A stretch of 64,000 bases of DNA from Aspidapion aeneum (lineage: Eukaryota > Arthropoda > Insecta > Coleoptera > Brentidae): positions 41,620,409-41,684,408 of the forward strand of contig OY755045.1 in NCBI GenBank assembly GCA_963576565.1, in the 5' to 3' direction. The notes beneath the pieces were generated by a model. The model had not been told where the DNA came from and did no database searches. It saw only the letters and a list, made by a program, of their open reading frames with translations. Below, one piece after another: positions 59,346 to 64,000 of this stretch. Each line of letters opens with the position of its first letter. Position 1 is the first letter of the stretch. Position numbers and translations under genes: made by a program.

Positions 59346-59684
59346 AAACAGTTGTTCAATAAATACGTCATCAAAACGTCATCAATTGGTGATCCCCACG
59401 TGACAATATTTTAGAATTTATGGGCGTTATACGATGAAATACCGTTCACAGAGGTGTAAATTGTGAACTTTTTGTCAATATTTTAGTAAAAACGAAATAA
59501 AATTAAAAAACAATTTCAGCAAACGTCAAAAAAGGTGTCATTTTAACAATAGTTTCAAAACGAGGTTTTACCTCGCTTTAAAACATGACATAGCTTACGT
59601 CAATTGGCTAACTTCAAAGGCGTCCACAAACGCTACGTCATGCTTCGGCAAAAATGAGATGGTAGTGCATGTTTTGTTTTTGTT
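59346..59684. other. Spacer
   Basis: Only a short CGAGGTTTTACCTCG palindrome (about 59561) is noted. Confidence 0.4.
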
Positions 59685-60281
59685 TTAGCTCACACATATA
59701 CTATACTATAGTAGTGTGAGCTATCGTGATCCTAATTTTTTCGAGAAAAAAAAAGTTGCTCCGATTTCAAAATTTTTTATATATCTTTGCGTTTCAGATG
59801 ATTTTGAAACTTTTTTGTTGCGCCGTCTGTCTGTCTGTCTGTCTGTCTGTATGTCTGTCTGTCTGTATGTCTGTAACGACCAACGCGCATAACTCAAAAA
59901 CCGCTTGGCCGATTTTAATGAAATTTGGTACCTAGGCTGGGTCTTGGGTCGAGATGGTCCCATTTAAAAATGAACAAAATCCAAATAAAAGGGGTAGATT
60001 TCAAAAATTAGAGTTTATGTGAAAATATGGCGTGTGTGATATCAAACGAAAGGTAATTGAGTCCGGAGTTTAACAAAATACATTTTAGTTTTTTTTAAGG
60101 GTGGGGGTAGATTTCAAAAATTTGAGTTTAAGTCAAAACATGGCTTGTGTGGTATCAAACAAAAGGTAATTTAGTCTGGAGTTAAATAAAATATATTTCA
60201 GTTTTTAGTGATATTAGCTCACACGTACACTATAACTATAGTACCTAGTGTGAGCTTAGGGGCCCATATATTGGCAGAGTA
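59685..60281 (-). mobile_element. DINE-1/mini-me-like element, copy D
   Basis: Reverse orientation. Starts at 60281 (TACTCTGCCAATATATGGGC) and ends with the GTGTGAGCTAA palindrome at 59685. It has two internal units and about twelve CAGA/CATA units (59824-59874 on plus as CTGT). Its flanks are A-rich on the element strand, as for the other copies. Confidence 0.88.
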
Positions 60282-60559
60282 GTTTTAATTGTGTGTGTGT
60301 ATACTATATACTATAGTATTCGAAAAAATTATACAAAGAAACGGAATTATCCTTTAAAATGAAGACAAGGATATTCTTTGTCAGGTCGAAAACACGATAG
60401 CCATGCACAAACAAAGTAATGACATCACCAAATATTAATGACGTATTTATTGAACCACTGTTTCGAAACTTTTTGCACGAGAATTCGTCTAATGACTTTC
60501 AACGGGACCTAAAAGTCAAAACTATAGCAGAGACCAGAGCCATGAAGATAGACTCTATC

Positions 60560-60847
60560 GACATGTGCATGACGCGCTGCAAATATTTGCAAGCAAAAAA
60601 TTTCGGTCAAATTGTTGCCTGCAAAAAATCTTCTTTTCGTTTGACATTGTGCATGGCCATGCATGGATTCCCCAGAATCTAGGTAAAAATTCCCCAGTTT
60701 GCATGCAAGTACAGTTTGCATGCAAAAAAATGGCACCGGACCGATAAAAATGGATTGCCTGCAACAATCAGCTGGATTTGTACTGCGCATGCACCTGGGC
60801 AAAATTTCATGCATTTGCCTGCAAATTTTATTGTCATGCACCATGTC
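60560..60847. mobile_element. Putative TIR miniature (GACATGTGCATGAC ends)
   Basis: Left GACATGTGCATGAC and right GTCATGCACCATGTC pair with one extra base. The interior is rich in TGCATG/TTTGCATGCAA. Five overlapping open frames on both strands here lack any domain. Confidence 0.5.
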
Positions 60848-60859
60848 AAGCGGCCTTTA

Positions 60860-61394
60860 CCGTTATTGTTATTACTGAGTCTACGCATTAGCAGTTTCTC
60901 GCTCCTTTTTTGTTAGTTACGGGCAAGGCGACGGTACTTACGGTGGCCATCCTATAATGTTACCGTTAATTTTTAAGGTTAGTTTTGTATTGTTTTTTTA
61001 ATGCAGTTGAACTTTTTACTGAAATTCGGTAGTTTAGTATGTAAAAAGCGATAAATCCAAGAAAATTAAATAAACAAAAATATATATTATATAATATATT
61101 TTTGCCCTGAATGTTAACGTTATTCTTAGTAACCCAAAATGTCCCCCGTCTCTAAATCTATACCTGGGAAACGTAAAGTTAATTATTGTAAAATTATAAA
61201 AAAAACAGCGTTTATCTCAGAGTCTAAGCGTTTGGCAGTAGGTACCAATTTCCTAGCGTGCATTTGGGGTGAGTCCAAGTTATTTCAGCCTCGTCGGCCT
61301 TCTTGCTCCCCCGAGGGTGCGCCATATTCACACGGATCCAGGTTAAATCCAGGGTCGGATTCGTCAACTTTCAATGTTTTTTTAAATTAGTGAA
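60860..61394 (+). other. Spacer with an 83-codon open frame of unknown status
   Basis: 61139-61390 starts MSPVSKSIPGKRKVNYCK. A GGTGAGTCC at 61267-61275 resembles a splice donor after ..FLACIWG, so a first exon is conceivable. No family is recognised and I do not call it a gene. Confidence 0.3.
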
Positions 61395-61505
61395 ACACAC
61401 TGTGTTTTCCAACTATAGTTAATACATTTTTCTATCGTTAATAAACCAGTATTATCGGCAAATGTTGATACGCAACAATTTCTGGCTTTGGGCAATGTTT
61501 ACCAG
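61395..61505 (-). pseudogene. Short non-LTR reverse transcriptase relic
   Basis: On minus, VSTFADNTGLLTIEKC matches the FADDT box region with Asp to Asn. It resembles the relic at 54500-54745 (ATFSDDTGLLRVKKS). Too short to classify further. Confidence 0.55.
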
Positions 61506-62885
61506 ACCTTAGTTATATAATCAAAGATATGGGTTATTTGCTCAATGCTAGAATATTTTTTGTGGTTTAGGCAATCCTTGAAACAAAATGGACTTGGCAG
61601 TTATTTTTGTCGCGCGCTGTAGTTACTACGATCCTAGCACAAGGTGACGATCACATAAATTGAACTTTAAATAATCAATACCTTGATCATCAATACCACA
61701 ACAGTCAAGCATCGATGTGTTTTCGACCCGAACAATTGGTGATTTGAGCATTTATAACAAGATGGCGCGCGGAGTTCCTCTGTCTGGATTATTTTCCTGG
61801 CATAGATGTTTTGGATCAGTTTAAGAGTTTATTCGAAACAGTTTATCGGCAAGATCATACTTCACAGGATCATTTCTGTAGTATATCTTCGCATACTCTC
61901 TACTCAACCGTAGAGTTTATCGCAACCACGATGACGAGTCGAAGTTTCGGTTCCCGAGCGTGAGACTGACTTCATCCGACTTTAGCAATGAAGTCGTTGT
62001 GAGTCCACGATGATCGTTCACTACTGGTTCGCCAGTGGCAGCGGAGTCGAAACAGTCTGAGTGGTTGCAACCCTTTAATCAAATTAAACAAAACACTCAA
62101 GTAGGTGCCTCAACGTTGGAAATTGCGTGCCAACGTTGAATTTGTAGTCCAGTCAACGAAGGGGATGTAGAACATTTTTCTCTTCGGGAATATGTTAGTT
62201 AAGTGTAGTTAGGACGTTAACATACTAAAAGTCCCAACTCTTAGCCCTCCCGCTTCAGTGGCGAAGGAGGGGAATAGGTGCATTTTTTCGGTTTTGTGCC
62301 TATAACTCATTACGGGCGTTGTACAAAAAAAATGTTTTATTAAAAATTAAAGTGGATTAAATTCCCCATAAAACGGTTATACCAACCTTAGCTTTGATCG
62401 TAATAGATTCTCAGATAGGGCCCACCAAAACCGATAATTTTTAAGGAAAAAATTTTTGCCCCATCTTTTTTCTCTTTTGATTTAGATTTTAACATATATT
62501 CATCAAAAATAGCAATATAAAGCATTCAATTCAAAGTTACAGGCGTTTTACTTTTATGCTCATATTAGTGATTTTCCACAAAAAATTGTAATTGCTTTTA
62601 CCATCATCTTTCTTCATCATCATAATAAGCCCTCGAACAAGCTACAGACTTTTAATGGCACCCTGATGAAAGTGCTTAAAAAATTAGAAGTAGATATTAT
62701 TATTATTACTATTATTATTAAGGGTTGATATTACTGAACCAGCTTAAAAATTAGATATATCACTAGGCATATTTATTATACCTAGAGTATTTTCTAGGTA
62801 CAAAAATGGATATGTTTGGTATTGTCGAATTTTTTTAGACCAATAAGTCCGTTAATGAACGTAGTAAAAGCTTTCAGGTAAAGTT
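61506..62885. other. Spacer
   Basis: A hairpin CAACGTTGG...CCAACGTTG (62112-62139) and a (TTA)n microsatellite (62697-62722) are present. No gene recognised. Confidence 0.45.
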
Positions 62886-62889
62886 GGTA

Positions 62890-63595
62890 AGATTTGAAAA
62901 TTCAAGACCATTATTTTGTTTGTCTTGCCTTCTTGGGTTGGAAAGGGCCAGCTTCTGGCTCCACATGTCCAAAATTTCTTTTGGTGCCACAGGATCTTGG
63001 GTGAAGACTCGAACTGGACAGTTTGGTATAGATTCTTAACCTAATAGTTCTCGAGCTAGCTGATTTCCTAACCAAAGCTGTAATTGATAATATGTTCCAT
63101 ACGAATGTTGTTTTGTTGCTGTCTGACTTGGGGAAAGTTATGATAGATCGGATTTAATATTTTCACCGGGAGTTTTCATTTACTGGGGAATTATAACTTT
63201 TTAACATATCTAAATATGTTCTACTTCAGCTGGCAAGGAGCTGGGATTGTAAAATACTTTTGCTGATTTTTTGGATTTCAGGGTGTTTTGGATAAAGCTT
63301 TATAAATCGAAGCTAACCCCTTCAAAACGCTGCCGATATTAAATCGCAACCAGTAAAAGCATACATGAATATACATGGGTTACCACTATTCCTCTCCCAG
63401 GTTTTATATACAAAATATTGTAGTTGGGTGGAGTATTTTCAACAAGGTACCCCGAGATCTATATCTTGCCCAATTACAGCTACCACATGTTTTTGAATTG
63501 CAGTGCTTACAATCAGCACATAAGCATCATCTGATGCTTGCAGTGTTGCGATTCCACTTACCTGAACTTACAGATTGAGTTTTTGTTACTCCCCA
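62890..63595 (-). pseudogene. Broken copy of an uncharacterised arthropod protein family (AFTGCDTTSA / QHSYRVYYQVQQWLG type)
   Basis: On minus from about 63565: DDAYVLIVSTAIQKHVVAVIGQDIDL, a TGA, then YAFTGCDLISAAF and further stops (about 63310), then YPKHPEIQKISKS. After shifts comes TATKQHSYGTYYQLQLWLGN (about 63125-63065), a stop, then RVFTQDPVAPKEILDM (about 63015-62970). These blocks occur in this order in a multi-copy family of unknown function in insects whose members end in a Cys-rich segment after a PVxTxxPPAPxxLLN-like motif. The Cys-rich end is lost here. Confidence 0.7.
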
Positions 63596-64000
63596 TCTTT
63601 CTAAATTTACATTATGTCGTAGAAAGATTAAATAAAAACTGTGATAGTAATTTGTCCTAAATTTAATTTAATTTAAACCTGATTTAACTTACTTTTTTAG
63701 CCATGTCGTATATATCAATGTTTTTCACCTTTAACTTGAAAATATTTTAAAAATGAAATTGCAAATAGTAGTATTAGAAAAAATCGTAAAAAAATACAAA
63801 ACGTTCCGTTTAAAAAAATTACCTTCTTGCCGTACCCTTTATTTTATAAAGTTTTTTTAAAAACTGATTCCTTGGAAAAACAAGTTTAATTTCTCCCACT
63901 TTCCGGTTAATGTTCAATCATTCTACGATTTATATTAAAAAAGTAGGGGGTGGTGCTTTATAAAAACTCATCCAGTACATGACTCTAACTTTTATCTTTT
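63596..64000. other. AT-rich spacer at window end
   Basis: No gene or repeat recognised. Confidence 0.4.

Noticed and set aside
60509..60916. Overlapping gene candidates on both strands
   Set aside because: Several overlapping frames in a TGCATG-rich, TIR-bounded segment with no domain; more likely a miniature element.
61720..62230. LTR or primer-binding region of an LTR retrotransposon (TTCGCCAGTGGCAGCGGAGTC)
   Set aside because: No matching second LTR, no terminal TG/CA pair and no adjacent Gag or Pol were found.

Overview
This window is repeat-dominated eukaryotic DNA, almost certainly from an arthropod and most likely an insect. No intact host gene was recognised. Reasons: an AT-rich background; many TAACCTAACC-type runs; insect-style non-LTR reverse transcriptase relics; DNA-transposon miniatures with 8-bp (hAT-like) or TA (Tc1/mariner/pogo-like) target duplications; and a DIRS-type tyrosine-recombinase retrotransposon. 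The exact order (Coleoptera, Hemiptera or other) cannot be settled from the sequence alone.

Layout. 1-4.0 kb: a broken non-LTR reverse transcriptase, a 16-bp tandem array, an 830-bp (CCGAA)n array and a broken copy of an uncharacterised arthropod protein family. 4.2-9.2 kb: three copies of a composite dispersed repeat carrying fold-back and hAT-like inserts, then a three-unit tandem array of about 315 bp. 9.2-17.3 kb: a chain of fold-back (palindromic) elements, tandem arrays and miniature transposons. 17.3-33.5 kb: one interspersed element, normally about 600-740 bp, swollen to about 16.2 kb by a 15.4-kb almost pure (CAGA)n microsatellite. 33.7-38.9 kb: a tandem array, a degenerate jockey-like reverse transcriptase on the minus strand, a pogo/Tigger-type miniature and another TIR miniature. 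39.0-43.9 kb: a nearly complete DIRS-like retrotransposon with inverted terminal repeats, internal complementary region, Gag-like gene with a probable intron, RT/RNase H gene and an intact tyrosine recombinase. 44.8-58.2 kb: nested fold-back elements and hAT-like miniatures, two copies of a CCCAAC-ended DNA element, and a 1.6-kb palindrome. 58.2-64 kb: reverse transcriptase relics, another (CAGA)n-bearing element on the minus strand, and a broken copy of a second uncharacterised arthropod family.

The genes that work together are those of the DIRS-like element: Gag packages the RNA, RT/RNase H copies it, and the tyrosine recombinase integrates a circular DNA whose junction corresponds to the internal complementary region. 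Its recombinase has all visible catalytic residues, while Gag and RT each carry nonsense changes, so this copy is probably not autonomous. Everything else is non-autonomous or decayed.

The most striking features are the 15.4-kb tetranucleotide array inside a DINE-1/mini-me-like element (three ordinary copies in the same window show the unexpanded state), the textbook DIRS architecture with a phase-consistent Gag intron, and the unusual density of long palindromes, several of which contain datable nested insertions.
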